DNA from: Pseudomonas sp. S35
Lineage (GTDB): Bacteria > Pseudomonadota > Gammaproteobacteria > Pseudomonadales > Pseudomonadaceae
Length of the DNA stretch: 64,000 nucleotides
Assembly: GCF_009866765.1 (NCBI RefSeq)
Contig: NZ_CP019431.1
Location: 2,480,001 to 2,544,000 of the forward strand
Reading direction: 5' to 3'
The number at the start of each line of letters is the position of its first letter. Positions within the stretch are counted from its first letter, which is position 1. Below the pieces are notes generated by a model. The model was not told where the DNA came from, made no database searches, and saw only the letters and a program-made list of their open reading frames with translations. Shown here piece after piece: positions 50,038 through 58,972 of the stretch. Both the position numbers and the translations under genes were made by a program.

Positions 50038-51537
50038 ATGTCGATCAATGACCGGCTCACGCAGCATTTGAAACGAGGCAGCGTCGGCTTTCCGACCGCG
50101 CTGGCCAGCACCATTGGCCTGATCATGGCCAGCCCGGTGATTCTCACCGCCACCATGGGTTTCGGCATCGGCGGCAGCGCCTTCGCGGTGGCCATGCTGA
50201 TCGCCGTGGTGATGATGCTGGCCCAGGCGACCACCTTTGCCGAGGCGGCCTCGATTCTGCCGACCACCGGCTCGGTCTACGACTACATCAACTGCGGCAT
50301 GGGCCGTTTTTTTGCGATCACCGGCACGTTGTCCGCGTACCTGATCGTGCATGTGTTTGCGGGTACGGCCGAGACCATTCTGTCCGGGGTGATGGCGCTG
50401 GTGAACTTCGAGCACCTCAATACCCTGGCGGAATCGGCCGGCGGTTCCTGGTTGCTGGGTGTCGGGTTCGTCGTGGTGTTCGGCATCCTCAATGCCTTTG
50501 GCGTCAGCGCTTTCGGCCGGGCCGAGATCATCCTGACGTTCGGCATGTGGACCACACTGATGGTGTTTGGCGTGATGGGCCTGATTGCGGCACCGGCGGT
50601 GCAGCTGGAGGGCTGGTTCGGCGTGTCGCTGGTGGGCACCGACCTGATCACCATTCTGTCGCTGGTGGGCATGGCGATGTTCATGTTCGTTGGCTGCGAG
50701 TTCGTCACGCCGTTGGCGCCGGACCTGCGCAACTCGGCCAAGGTTATGCCCAAGGCGATGATTTTCGGCTTGTTGAGCGTGGCGACCTGCATGTTCATCT
50801 ATGGCGCGGCGATGAAACGCCAGGTCGAAAACGTGTTGCTGGATGCCGCCACGGGCGTGCATCTGCTCGATACGCCCATGGCGATTCCCCGGTTTGCCGA
50901 GCAGGTCATGGGGCAGGTCGGCCCGCTGTGGCTGGGCATCGGCTTTCTGTTTGCCGGTGCCGCCACCATCAACACGTTGATGGCGGGTGTGCCACGGATT
51001 CTGTACGGCATGGCCGTGGACGGTGCGTTGCCCAAGGTATTCACCTACCTGCACCCGCGCTTCAAGACGCCGCTGTTGTGCATCCTGGTGGCAATGCTGA
51101 TCCCGTGCCTGTATGCCCTGTGGTTGGGCGGCAACACTGACAACATCATGCACCTGGTGCTGGCGGCGGTATGTGCGTGGAGTTTTTCCTACCTGCTGGT
51201 GACGTTGTCGGTGGTGATCCTGCGCATTCGTCGTCCTGACTTGCCACGGGCCTATCGCTCACCGTTTTTCCCGTTGCCGCAGATCCTGTCCAGCGTTGGC
51301 ATCTTGCTGGGCATGTGGTTCATCACGCCACCGGGCATGAACCCCGCCGACATCTACGTGCCGTTTGGCGTGATGCTTGGCATCACCGCCACCTACGCCC
51401 TGTTCTGGACACTGGTGGTGCAGAAGGTCAATCCATTCAAGCCGGCTTGCGTTGAAGACGTACTGGCCAAGGAGTTTTCCCATGAGCCGGGCAACCCTCA
51501 CAACCGCTATATCGAGCATGCTGCAAAAGCTGTCTGA
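50038..51537 (+). CDS. APC-superfamily amino acid/amine permease
   Basis: 499 residues, about 12 transmembrane helices; entry segment TALASTIGLIMASPVILTAT then the conserved GSVYDYINCGMGRFFAITG. A cytosolic C-terminal tail ends NPHNRYIEHAAKAV. The specific substrate is unknown; the surrounding amine/HPA genes suggest an aromatic amine such as tyramine. The ATG at 50038 is the first with a normal membrane-protein start. Its last 56 bases overlap the next gene, implying coupling. Confidence 0.83.
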   Translation: MSINDRLTQHLKRGSVGFPTALASTIGLIMASPVILTATMGFGIGGSAFAVAMLIAVVMMLAQATTFAEAASILPTTGSVYDYINCGMGRFFAITGTLSAYLIVHVFAGTAETILSGVMALVNFEHLNTLAESAGGSWLLGVGFVVVFGILNAFGVSAFGRAEIILTFGMWTTLMVFGVMGLIAAPAVQLEGWFGVSLVGTDLITILSLVGMAMFMFVGCEFVTPLAPDLRNSAKVMPKAMIFGLLSVATCMFIYGAAMKRQVENVLLDAATGVHLLDTPMAIPRFAEQVMGQVGPLWLGIGFLFAGAATINTLMAGVPRILYGMAVDGALPKVFTYLHPRFKTPLLCILVAMLIPCLYALWLGGNTDNIMHLVLAAVCAWSFSYLLVTLSVVILRIRRPDLPRAYRSPFFPLPQILSSVGILLGMWFITPPGMNPADIYVPFGVMLGITATYALFWTLVVQKVNPFKPACVEDVLAKEFSHEPGNPHNRYIEHAAKAV

Positions 51538-52099
51538 GCTGTTCAGTGCCCAACGCGCGCCGGCTGGGTACCGGCCCGGCGTCACGCTGGAGTACCTGCG
51601 GCGCAACCTGGGCCTGGCGAGTTTCACCTCGACAGGGCAGAGCAGTGCGGTGTTTGAGCTGGACGATGACCTGCAGGTGACGGTTGCCGAGCGCACCGAA
51701 ACGCAATTGCTGATGCACCTGGTCATGACCGAATTCGTGCTCAAGCTACCCGCTTCAGAGCAGGGCAATGCGCGCTTTGAACTGCACCACCGTGGGTCGA
51801 TCCGGCGCACGGGGCTGGCGTGTCGGCAACGGGCTGGAGAGCCGGCGCTGCTGGCCAGGCTTGAGGCTGGGTTGACGCACGATGAGGCGCTGCATCAAGC
51901 GCTGATGGTGCTGGACTTCAAGCATTTGCGCATCGAACTGGGCAGCCAGCAATGGCAGGTTCGGCTTGAGCACATGGGCGGCAGCGAGGTGGTCAACCGT
52001 ATGCCGGCGTTTCGTCGCTACATCGCCCTGAGCGGTCCGCAACGTGTGGCTTTGCTCGAAGTCCTGACCGGGTTGCGGCGAGTGCTGGGCGCATTCTGA
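51482..52099 (+). CDS. DUF3156-like protein of unknown function
   Basis: 205 residues from ATG 51482, which lies inside the end of the permease gene (56-bp overlap). The protein has a globular, alternating helix/strand pattern: VTLEYLRRNLGLASFTSTGQ, RFELHHRGSIRRTGLACRQR, LEHMGGSEVVNRMPAFRRYI. No signal peptide or catalytic motif is visible. A small protein of this sort often follows such permeases in pseudomonads (from memory, DUF3156), suggesting a role tied to that transporter. Confidence 0.65.
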   Translation: MSRATLTTAISSMLQKLSELFSAQRAPAGYRPGVTLEYLRRNLGLASFTSTGQSSAVFELDDDLQVTVAERTETQLLMHLVMTEFVLKLPASEQGNARFELHHRGSIRRTGLACRQRAGEPALLARLEAGLTHDEALHQALMVLDFKHLRIELGSQQWQVRLEHMGGSEVVNRMPAFRRYIALSGPQRVALLEVLTGLRRVLGAF

Positions 52100-52217
52100 T
52101 TTTCGGCGACTTGGCATCATTACTGCTTCTACAGTCGGCACTACGTAGTTGTTGCGCCTATATAGATAACATGTTAACTATTGGCCGACAAAAACAAGAA
52201 GCCACTGTGGAGTTGCC

Positions 52218-53180
52218 ATGAGCACCTATCAATCTGCGCACCCTGGATTGGACACCTGGACTCAGGATCTGCGAGCGGCCTGCGGCCATTTCGAGACGGA
52301 ACTGGCCTTTAACCGTTCGCTGTTCATCGGTGAGGTGTCCACGCTGTCCCGGGGCTGCCTGTCACTGGCCTCCTTGCGCACCAATGCCGGCCTGATCAAG
52401 CGCGGACGGCCCAACGCCGATCACGACATCGACCAGCATTGTTTCCTCGTCAGCCAGCGCAGCGGCTACTGCCAGATCACCCAGAACGGCGAGGTCATCC
52501 AACTGGCCCCAGGTGACATGTTGCTGATGGACTCCACCGGCTCCATCGAGATCAGCCCGTTTGGCCTGATCGAGCATGCGTCGCTGTCGCTCTCGCGTAA
52601 CGAAGTGTGCAAGCAACTGGGCAACGCCTCGAAAACCTTCGGCAAGATCTCGTCGAGCAAAGCCTGTGGGCGGATGCTCCATGTGTTGATGGACCAACTG
52701 TGCAGGGAAGGGCTGCAAGGCCAGGATTCGATGGAAGAAGCGCAGGCCCTGCAGGCGGCCTTTGTGTCTTTGCTGGGTTCGGCCTTTGACATGCAGGACA
52801 CCCAGGGTGACAGCAGCGCATCGTTGCAAGGCAGCAACCTGCGCAGCTACGTGCAGAAAGTCATCGACGAGTCCCTGACCCAACCGGGCTTGAGCCCCGT
52901 GGGCCTGGCCAACCGGTTGAATATCTCGGTGCGGCATTTGTACCGCTTGTTCGAAGAGCAGGACGACAGCGTCTGCCGCTATATCCAGCGAGCACGGCTC
53001 AAGCGCAGTGCGGATGATCTGACCAACCCGTTTCTCAAGAGTGAGTCGATCACCTCGATCGCCTACAAGTGGGGCTTCACCGATTCAGCGCACTTCAGCC
53101 GTTCGTTCAAGAAACAATTCGAGCTGTCGCCCAAGGACTTTCGTTCGACCCACCTGCAGCAAGCGGTCGGTGCGGCATAG
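52218..53180 (+). CDS. feaR: AraC-family activator FeaR-like
   Basis: 320 residues. N-terminal AraC-binding (cupin-like) domain ~20-190 (ADHDIDQHCFLVSQRSGYCQ; LAPGDMLLMDSTGSIEIS), C-terminal double HTH ~215-310 (LSPVGLANRLNISVRHLYRL; SITSIAYKWGFTDSAHFSRS). The motif FKKQFELSPKDFR is typical. FeaR activates genes for aromatic amine oxidation (feaB, tynA) in E. coli. The FeaB-like dehydrogenase, permease and MoaF-linked genes nearby are likely targets. Its upstream region has palindromes ACTACGTAGT (52140-52149) and TAACATGTTA (52167-52176). Confidence 0.78.
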   Translation: MSTYQSAHPGLDTWTQDLRAACGHFETELAFNRSLFIGEVSTLSRGCLSLASLRTNAGLIKRGRPNADHDIDQHCFLVSQRSGYCQITQNGEVIQLAPGDMLLMDSTGSIEISPFGLIEHASLSLSRNEVCKQLGNASKTFGKISSSKACGRMLHVLMDQLCREGLQGQDSMEEAQALQAAFVSLLGSAFDMQDTQGDSSASLQGSNLRSYVQKVIDESLTQPGLSPVGLANRLNISVRHLYRLFEEQDDSVCRYIQRARLKRSADDLTNPFLKSESITSIAYKWGFTDSAHFSRSFKKQFELSPKDFRSTHLQQAVGAA

Positions 53181-53195
53181 GTTCTGCGTCGATCA

Positions 53196-53810
53196 ATGAA
53201 AGCGCTCAGCCTGTCGGCCAGTAACATTTGTGCGGTGGCGGTCGAACACTTCGCCGACCACGGCTACGACGCCTCGTCGCTGAGCGAAATCGCAGCCGGG
53301 GCGGGCATGCGCAAGGCCTCGTTGTATGCACACTTTGTGAGCAAGGATGCCCTGTTCCAGACGGTCTTCCAGATTGCCCTGGACCATGAGCATCAGCACA
53401 TCGCGCGCTGTTTCCAGGAGGAGGCGGGGTACTCGGGGATGCCGGGGCACGTGCACCTTGAACGCTTGATCGGGCGCTACGAAGGCTCGGCGCACCTGCG
53501 TTTTCTATTGCGCACGGCGTACTTTCCGCCGGCGCAGATTCGCAGCGTCATCACCGCAGGGTTTGAGGGTTACCTGGCCTGCATACGCCAAGACTTTCAG
53601 GCGGCGGCGCAAGGTCGATACAGCACGGTACAGCCCGAGGCGCTTGAGGTGTTTGGTGACGCCTACCTGGGCATCGTCGACAGCCTGCATGTGGAGTTGA
53701 TCTATTCGACCGCCGAGGGCTACGTCAGACGGCTTGCGGCGTTGTCGCGGGTGTTCAGTGATTCACTGTCGATGCTGGAAAGCGCCGAGCGCTATTGCAC
53801 GCGGACATGA
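53196..53810 (+). CDS. TetR-family transcriptional regulator
   Basis: 204 residues. The helix-turn-helix is in the first 50 residues: AVEHFADHGYDASSLSEIAA, GAGMRKASLYAHFVSKDALF. The C-terminal ligand domain is TetR-like without a known class. The gene starts 15 bp after feaR, so it may be cotranscribed with it. Its targets may be the divergent/convergent SDR-moaF genes. Confidence 0.85.
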   Translation: MKALSLSASNICAVAVEHFADHGYDASSLSEIAAGAGMRKASLYAHFVSKDALFQTVFQIALDHEHQHIARCFQEEAGYSGMPGHVHLERLIGRYEGSAHLRFLLRTAYFPPAQIRSVITAGFEGYLACIRQDFQAAAQGRYSTVQPEALEVFGDAYLGIVDSLHVELIYSTAEGYVRRLAALSRVFSDSLSMLESAERYCTRT

Positions 53811-53820
53811 TCAACAGGTA

Positions 53821-53838
53821 GGAGGGGCAAGCCCCTCC
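53821..53838. terminator. GC-rich hairpin between tetR and the SDR gene
   Basis: GGAGGGGC-AA-GCCCCTCC, a perfect 8-bp stem with a two-base tip, in the 48-bp gap between convergent genes. It is followed by CATATTTGATT. Similar to the REP-like core at 47338-47350. Confidence 0.65.
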
Positions 53839-53858
53839 CATATTTGATTCGGCTGAGG

Positions 53859-54629
53859 TTATTTCACCTCGGGCAACGTCGACCCGCCATCCACCACGAT
53901 GGTCTGCCCGGTGATGTAGGTCGCCAGGTCCGACGCCAGGAACAGCATCGCCCCGGCAATATCCTGAGCGGCACCGAGTCGTCCCAGGGGCACGCGGCTG
54001 GCAATATCGGCGTTGACGTCGTCGTCGCCCAGGTTGCTCATGGCCGGCGTAGCGATCATTCCTGGCTCCACGCCGTTGACGCGCACCTGGTAAGCCGCCA
54101 GTTCCAGCGCGGCATTGCGGATAAACCCGTTGACCCCGGCCTTTGACGCCGCGTAGTGGCTGAGCCCCGGATAGGCAACCCGTGGCCCTGTGACCGATGA
54201 CGTGACCAGCACGCAGCCACCGCCTTGACGCTCAAACATCGGCAGCGCGGCCTGGGTCAGCCAGAACAGCGCCGAAAGGTTGACTGCCAGCGTGCGTTCC
54301 AGCACCGCAGGGGTGATCTGCGCAAAGGCGGTCAACGGGAAATAGCCGGCGTTGTGTACCACCACATCCAGCCGACCCCAGCCCTGGTCGATGCCCTTGA
54401 TCACGTCGAACACGGCACTGGCGTCCGCCAGGTCAAGCGCGATGGCTTCGACCACGCAGCCTCGCGCACACAAGCCGTCGGCCAGTGCCTGGGCTTGTGC
54501 CAGGCGCAGGTCCGCGATCATCACCCGTGCACCACGCCAGGCGAACGCTTCGACGATGGCTTGGCCAATACCCTGGGCGCCGCCGGTGACCAGCACGGTT
54601 TTGCCGCTGAAATTCAAGTCTTCACGCAT
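53859..54629 (-). CDS. Short-chain dehydrogenase/reductase 2 of the moaF cluster
   Basis: 256 residues from ATG 54629 (MREDLNFSGK). NAD(P) loop VTGGAQGIGQAIVE, NNAG-like VVHNAGYFPL, catalytic SSVTGPRVAYPGLSHYAASKAGV (Ser, Tyr-x3-Lys complete). Substrate unknown. It overlaps the upstream SDR gene by 8 bp, and the run moaF-SDR1-SDR2 reads as one operon. Confidence 0.85.
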   Translation of the reverse strand: MREDLNFSGKTVLVTGGAQGIGQAIVEAFAWRGARVMIADLRLAQAQALADGLCARGCVVEAIALDLADASAVFDVIKGIDQGWGRLDVVVHNAGYFPLTAFAQITPAVLERTLAVNLSALFWLTQAALPMFERQGGGCVLVTSSVTGPRVAYPGLSHYAASKAGVNGFIRNAALELAAYQVRVNGVEPGMIATPAMSNLGDDDVNADIASRVPLGRLGAAQDIAGAMLFLASDLATYITGQTIVVDGGSTLPEVK

Positions 54630-55422
54630 GGGCGCTCTCCAGATGGGCAAAGGCCAGCGTCGGCACATCGACGATGCTCGAACCGCCGTCGGCGACTACG
54701 CTTGCGCCGGTGATGATCGAGGCATCAGGGCTGGCGAGGAAGCGGCACACCTTGGCGATTTCGTCAGCACTGGCAGGCCGTCGCAACGGCACGTCGGCGC
54801 ACACGCGGGCATAGGCTTGTGGCAGCGTGTCGCCATAGGCGTTCATCAACGGCTGCATTTCTTCATCGGCCATCGGCGTGGTAACCCACCCCGGACACAC
54901 GGCATTGACTCGCACCCCGCGTGGCCCGTAGTCCCGTGCCAGGGAGCGATTGAGCCCGAGCAACGCATGCTTGGCGGTGGTGTAACCACAGACTTCAGGC
55001 CCGGCGGCGAGGGAAGCGATAGAGCCGAGCAGGACGATATTGCCGGCGCTTTCGATCAACAGTGGCAGGCAGGCACGGGCGCTGTAGAACGCGCTGTCCA
55101 GGTTGCTGCGCAGGGCCGCCTCCCAGGTAGCAGGGCGGGTCTGTGTGGCGCTGCCCACGCCATGCCCACCGGCGCAGGCTAGCAGCACATCGAGGCGACC
55201 AAAGCGCGCACGAATCTGCGTGATAAAACCTTCCCACGTGTCCGGGCAGGCCGCATCGCCGACCAGGATCAGCCCGCCGGTTTCCCCGGCAACGCGCTCC
55301 AGCGGCTCGCGACGCCGGCCGATCAAGACCAGGTTGGCGCCCTCGGCGGCGTACAGCCGGGCGCAGGCTGCACCGATGCCGGTGCCGGCACCGGTGATGA
55401 CCACGGTACGAGGATCAGGCAT
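54622..55422 (-). CDS. Short-chain dehydrogenase/reductase 1 of the moaF cluster
   Basis: 266 residues from ATG 55422 (MPDPRTVVITG). Cofactor loop ITGAGTGIGAACAR, LACAGGHG replaces NNAG, catalytic SIASLAAGPEVCGYTTAKHA (Ser, Tyr-x3-Lys). Overlaps moaF by 8 bp and SDR2 by 8 bp. MoaE of Klebsiella, partner of MoaF in the monoamine regulon, is also a short-chain dehydrogenase, so one of the two SDRs may fill that role. Confidence 0.85.
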   Translation of the reverse strand: MPDPRTVVITGAGTGIGAACARLYAAEGANLVLIGRRREPLERVAGETGGLILVGDAACPDTWEGFITQIRARFGRLDVLLACAGGHGVGSATQTRPATWEAALRSNLDSAFYSARACLPLLIESAGNIVLLGSIASLAAGPEVCGYTTAKHALLGLNRSLARDYGPRGVRVNAVCPGWVTTPMADEEMQPLMNAYGDTLPQAYARVCADVPLRRPASADEIAKVCRFLASPDASIITGASVVADGGSSIVDVPTLAFAHLESAHA

Positions 55423-56236
55423 CGGGATACTCCGTGCGGTTGAGCACTTGGCAGTAAGAGCTGATCGGGAAGTTCGACAGCGCATCGAAGGACGCACCGG
55501 CATAGCCGAAGATCTTGCCGTCGCTGCGGTGCTGTTGCAGGTCGATCAGTACCAGGCCCAGCGTCGGGATGATTTTTTCGCGCCAGACGAACAGGTACAG
55601 CTGATCGGCGATCTTGTAGTAGTGGCAGCGGTCGGTATCGCACAGGCCTTGCTCCACGCCCTTGAGGCACTGCCAGGCGTAGAACTGATCGTTCAGGTAG
55701 AGGTGCTCATAGACTTCGCTGGGGCTGTAGCGGTACAGGTTGCGCAAGCCGGTCAGTTCCTGGGTCGGCGCGTGGGGGCAATGGCCGGGCTGCCAGGGTT
55801 GGCCCAGGCTGCCGTGCAGGAAATCCACTTCAACCGAGGTCAGCGCCTTGCCCGCCAGGGCGCGGCTGTAGAGGCCTTCCTCGGTCTGCTCGCGACTGGG
55901 CATGCGCCCGATCACGGCGGTGAACGACGCCGTGGTGGTATCCAGCACCAGGCTGATCGACCAGGCCTGGCCGGCTTCGTGCTTGATGAAGTCGACCAGA
56001 TACAGCCCTGGTCGCACCGAGGTGGCGCGGTACGCGGCCGAGCCGCTGGAATGGCCGTCAGTGGCGTGCCAGTGCAGCGCTTCGGTTTCAAAGCGGTGCT
56101 CGATTTGCCAGCCGTTGGCGAAATACAGGGTGAAGGTCTTGCTGTTGAGCTCGGCAAGGTTGGGCAGGATAAACGCCTCAGGGGCGAAACCGTCGGCGAG
56201 CGCGCCTACGGTGATCCAGTCGGATGGGTGGGTCAT
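55415..56236 (-). CDS. moaF: MoaF-family protein (monoamine regulon)
   Basis: 273 residues from ATG 56236 (MTHPSDWITVGALADGF). Two repeated beta-barrel-like halves: NSKTFTLYFANGWQIEHRFE near 45-64 and YYKIADQLYLFVWREKIIPT near 215-235. The product resembles MoaF of Klebsiella aerogenes, from an operon involved in monoamine (tyramine) metabolism. Despite the shared name it is unrelated to molybdopterin synthesis. The exact activity is not known. Confidence 0.72.
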   Translation of the reverse strand: MTHPSDWITVGALADGFAPEAFILPNLAELNSKTFTLYFANGWQIEHRFETEALHWHATDGHSSGSAAYRATSVRPGLYLVDFIKHEAGQAWSISLVLDTTTASFTAVIGRMPSREQTEEGLYSRALAGKALTSVEVDFLHGSLGQPWQPGHCPHAPTQELTGLRNLYRYSPSEVYEHLYLNDQFYAWQCLKGVEQGLCDTDRCHYYKIADQLYLFVWREKIIPTLGLVLIDLQQHRSDGKIFGYAGASFDALSNFPISSYCQVLNRTEYPDA

Positions 56237-56322
56237 TGCATGGCTCCGGTGGGTGGAATGGACAACCCGGAGCATGGGGTGGAGCAGCGCGCCCGCCTAT
56301 CAACCGAATGGTTGAGCCGGCG

Positions 56323-56982
56323 TCATAGAAACAGCGCAGCCACCAACTCGGTACGGCTGCTGACGCCCGCCTTGCGAAACAGGTGAATCAGGTGGGTCTT
56401 GATGGTGGGCAGGCCGACGTCCAGCTCCTGGGCCAGTTGCTTGTTGCTCGCGCCTTGGCGCAGCAACCAGGCGATCTGGCGCTCTTTGGGGGTGAACCCG
56501 GCCAGTGCGTCGTCACACGGCTGCATATTGGTCACCGCCAGTTGCAGCAAGGCCTGCAGGGCATTGAGTTGGGTCAGTTGGTCGAGGGTAAAGGCGCCCT
56601 GTGCCGCAGTGCGCAGCAACGAAATGGCGGCCTGGGGCTGGTCGGCACGATGGGCGACGATCTCTACCACATCGACCACACCGTAGCGCGCCAGAAAGTC
56701 GCGGTAGCGGCGGCTGTCACGCAGGGGCTGCCTGGCCATGGCCAAGCCCAGCGGCACCACGGCCAGCCCGGTGGACAGGCAATTGCGCGGCTGCAAGGGG
56801 TCGAATTGGCGGTAGTTGTCCAGGTAATCGCGGTGCATCTCGCCGCTCATGCCGTGCAGCCGGAAGTCGCGGGCTTGCAGCTGTCGGTCGACACAGTAGA
56901 ACGCCGCCTGGCTGGCGGGCACGAGTTGGGTGAAAGCCTGCAGGCAGCGGCCGGCGACTTCCTGAGCGGGGAGGGCGTGCAT
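56323..56982 (-). CDS. LuxR-type transcriptional regulator without sugar-binding domain
   Basis: 219 residues. N-terminal ~140 residues are a sensor region resembling a GAF/PAS-type fold (FYCVDRQLQARDFRLHGMSG), with no autoinducer-binding motif seen. The C-terminal GerE helix-turn-helix (~155-215) is LTPKERQIAWLLRQGASNKQ-like: FTPKERQIAWLLRQGASNKQ then LAQELDVGLPTIKTHLIHLF. It precedes the moaF-SDR run on the same strand (86-bp gap) and is a candidate controller. Confidence 0.82.
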   Translation of the reverse strand: MHALPAQEVAGRCLQAFTQLVPASQAAFYCVDRQLQARDFRLHGMSGEMHRDYLDNYRQFDPLQPRNCLSTGLAVVPLGLAMARQPLRDSRRYRDFLARYGVVDVVEIVAHRADQPQAAISLLRTAAQGAFTLDQLTQLNALQALLQLAVTNMQPCDDALAGFTPKERQIAWLLRQGASNKQLAQELDVGLPTIKTHLIHLFRKAGVSSRTELVAALFL

Positions 56983-57038
56983 GGTCGGTCACCTGCGCCG
57001 GAGAAAACGCTGCCGACCGCAGCCGGCAGGCAGAACCA

Positions 57039-57404
57039 TCAGACAACCGCGAAATAGTGCTTCACAAAACTCTCGCTGACAATCTCCCACAGCACCGGGG
57101 TGCCCTTGGTCACGAACCAGCTGTCGCCGGCTTTGTAGCGGGTGCTCTGGCCGGTGCTTTCATCGGTCAATACCACCTCGCCGGTGACCACGGTGGCTTG
57201 TTCGGCGAACGGGTAGACCATCCGGAACTTGCCCTGGGTGGTACCGAAATAGGCACTGCTGACCGGATCGGTCGGTGCGCCAAAGGTCATTTTGCCGAAG
57301 GCTTTGACTTCACCTTCGAGGATCTCGGAGCCGAGGTCGGCAACCGTGCCCCAGGCATCGAGGTCGGCTAATTGGATATCTTTCTTGAGCGTCGTAACGG
57401 GCAT
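57039..57404 (-). CDS. Small cupin-domain protein
   Basis: 121 residues, single cupin barrel of the (R)-allantoin/ethanolamine type: GKFRMVYPFAEQATVVTGEV and SWFVTKGTPVLWEIVSESFV. Only parts of the metal-binding His set are visible (the usual GxxxHxH is replaced), so catalysis is uncertain; a binding or stabilising role is possible. It follows the PuuB-like oxidase by 31 bp, so the two probably act together. Confidence 0.72.
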   Translation of the reverse strand: MPVTTLKKDIQLADLDAWGTVADLGSEILEGEVKAFGKMTFGAPTDPVSSAYFGTTQGKFRMVYPFAEQATVVTGEVVLTDESTGQSTRYKAGDSWFVTKGTPVLWEIVSESFVKHYFAVV

Positions 57405-57435
57405 GGCAGTTCTCCTGTGATGGATAGGGTGGGAA

Positions 57436-58734
57436 TCAACGGCGGCCGTTGAAGTAACCCGACAATTGATGAAGGCTTTTGCCGGCGGTCAGCAGCAGTG
57501 GGCGGATATGATCCTTGCCCAGGATTTGCGCATGCTTGACCGAACTGATCAGGTCGTAGCGCGAGGAGCCCTCGCTCATGCCTTCGGCCAACACCTTGCA
57601 GATGATGTGGCTGGGCGTCACGCCAAAACCGGCGTAGCCCTGCACGTAGAACGCGTTGGGGCGACCGCTGAGGGTGCCGATCTGCGGAAACAGGTTGGCG
57701 CCGGTGGCCATGGGGCCGCCCCAGGCCAAGTCGATCTTCACGTCCTTGAGGTACGGGAAGATCTTGAGCATCAGGTTGCGGTTCCAGGCCTTGAGGTCCA
57801 GTGGGATGTGCTCGACGAACGGCGTGGCGGCACCAAACAGCAGGCGGTTCTCGTTGGTGACACGGTAGTAGTCGATCACCGGCCGAATATCGCTGTAGGC
57901 GCCGCGGATCGGGCTGATGCGCTGGATCATTTCGTCCGACAGCGGTTCGGTCATCAGCTGGAAGGCGTAGGTGTTGACGGTGGTCTTGTGCAGTTCGGGT
58001 TCGAGTTTGTTGAGGAAGCTGTCGCAGGCCCACAGCAACTTGGATGCCTTGACCGAGCCGCGTCCGGTGCGCACGGTGATGCGCTCGCCATAGCTGACCT
58101 CCAGCGCCGGGCTGTGCTCGAAGATGCGCACACCGTGGCCGGCCAGCGCCTTGGCTTCGCCCAGTAGCAGGTTGAGTGAGTGCACATGCCCGCCGCCCAT
58201 GTGCAGCAACGCGCTGCTGTAGGCGTCGGAACCAATGATCTGCTTGACCTCGGAGCCGGCCATGAAACGGATTTCGTCCTTGGTATTGATCGACTTGAAG
58301 TCCTTCTCCCAGGCGCGCAGGGTTTTTTCCTGGCGGGCGTTGAAACCCATGTAGCCGTAGCCGTGGCAGAAGTCGGCGTCGATCGAATACTTGGCGATGC
58401 GATCCTTGATGATGCCGGCGCCCAGCTCGCTGATTTCAAAGATCTGGCGCAGGCCTTCGTCGCCGACTTGTTGCTTGATCTTCTCCAGGTCATGGCCGAT
58501 CCCCGCCATGATCTGCCCGCCGTTGCGGCCCGTGCCACCAAAGCCCAGGTAGCGCGCTTCGAGCACCACAATATTGGTGATGCCTTTTTCAGCAAGCTCC
58601 AGGGCGGTGTTGATGCCGGAGAAACCGCCACCAATCACCACCACATCGGCTTCCACGTCCTGTTCGAGGGTCGGGAAGCTGAGGTTGTATTTCTTGGTTG
58701 CCGAGTAGTAGGTCGGCGTTTCGATATTGATCAT
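57436..58734 (-). CDS. FAD-dependent amine oxidoreductase, PuuB-like (DAO family)
   Basis: 432 residues from ATG 58734 (MINIETPTYYSATKKYNLSF). DAO-type FAD site DVVVIGGGFSGINTALELAE at ~30-50 and GTGRNGGQIMAGIG near 75. The C-terminal half has GGPMATGANLFPQIGTL and the flavin-contacting GYAGFGVTPSHIICKVLAE. Closest in pattern to gamma-glutamylputrescine oxidase (PuuB) and related amine oxidases, which form an aldehyde. In this cluster the amine may be aromatic. An upstream in-frame ATG at 58908 adds a non-homologous tail. Confidence 0.85.
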   Translation of the reverse strand: MINIETPTYYSATKKYNLSFPTLEQDVEADVVVIGGGFSGINTALELAEKGITNIVVLEARYLGFGGTGRNGGQIMAGIGHDLEKIKQQVGDEGLRQIFEISELGAGIIKDRIAKYSIDADFCHGYGYMGFNARQEKTLRAWEKDFKSINTKDEIRFMAGSEVKQIIGSDAYSSALLHMGGGHVHSLNLLLGEAKALAGHGVRIFEHSPALEVSYGERITVRTGRGSVKASKLLWACDSFLNKLEPELHKTTVNTYAFQLMTEPLSDEMIQRISPIRGAYSDIRPVIDYYRVTNENRLLFGAATPFVEHIPLDLKAWNRNLMLKIFPYLKDVKIDLAWGGPMATGANLFPQIGTLSGRPNAFYVQGYAGFGVTPSHIICKVLAEGMSEGSSRYDLISSVKHAQILGKDHIRPLLLTAGKSLHQLSGYFNGRR

Positions 58735-58929
58735 GGCGCAGCCTGGAAAAGTGAAGGGGAACTCACTGCAGAGCCGACAAGAAGCTCTGTGCCTGTTGAG
58801 GTGTATTAACTGCCTTCCGAGCGGTAGGTGTCTTGATTCTGTGTGCCGTCGGTCTTGACCCTGGCTGCCACTCTCCACTACGAACCCGCCCAGGCGGTAA
58901 AGCTGCACACGGCGATCAGTCGCCGGTGT

Positions 58930-58955
58930 TAGAATGTTGTTAATCTGTTAACCAA
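58930..58955 (+). promoter_or_regulatory. Candidate hpaR promoter and operator
   Basis: TAGAAT (58930-58935) fits a -10 box. Directly downstream lie GTTAA direct repeats (GTTAATCTGTTAAC, near 58939-58952) with an imperfect dyad, the usual place for a MarR-type operator. About 20 bp then lead to the hpaR ATG at 58973. No good -35 was found. Confidence 0.35.
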
Positions 58956-58972
58956 TTGCGACGCCTGTACCC

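Noticed and set aside
55415..56236. MoaF read as a molybdenum cofactor gene
   Set aside because: No other molybdopterin genes are near and the protein resembles MoaF of the monoamine regulon, which shares only the name.
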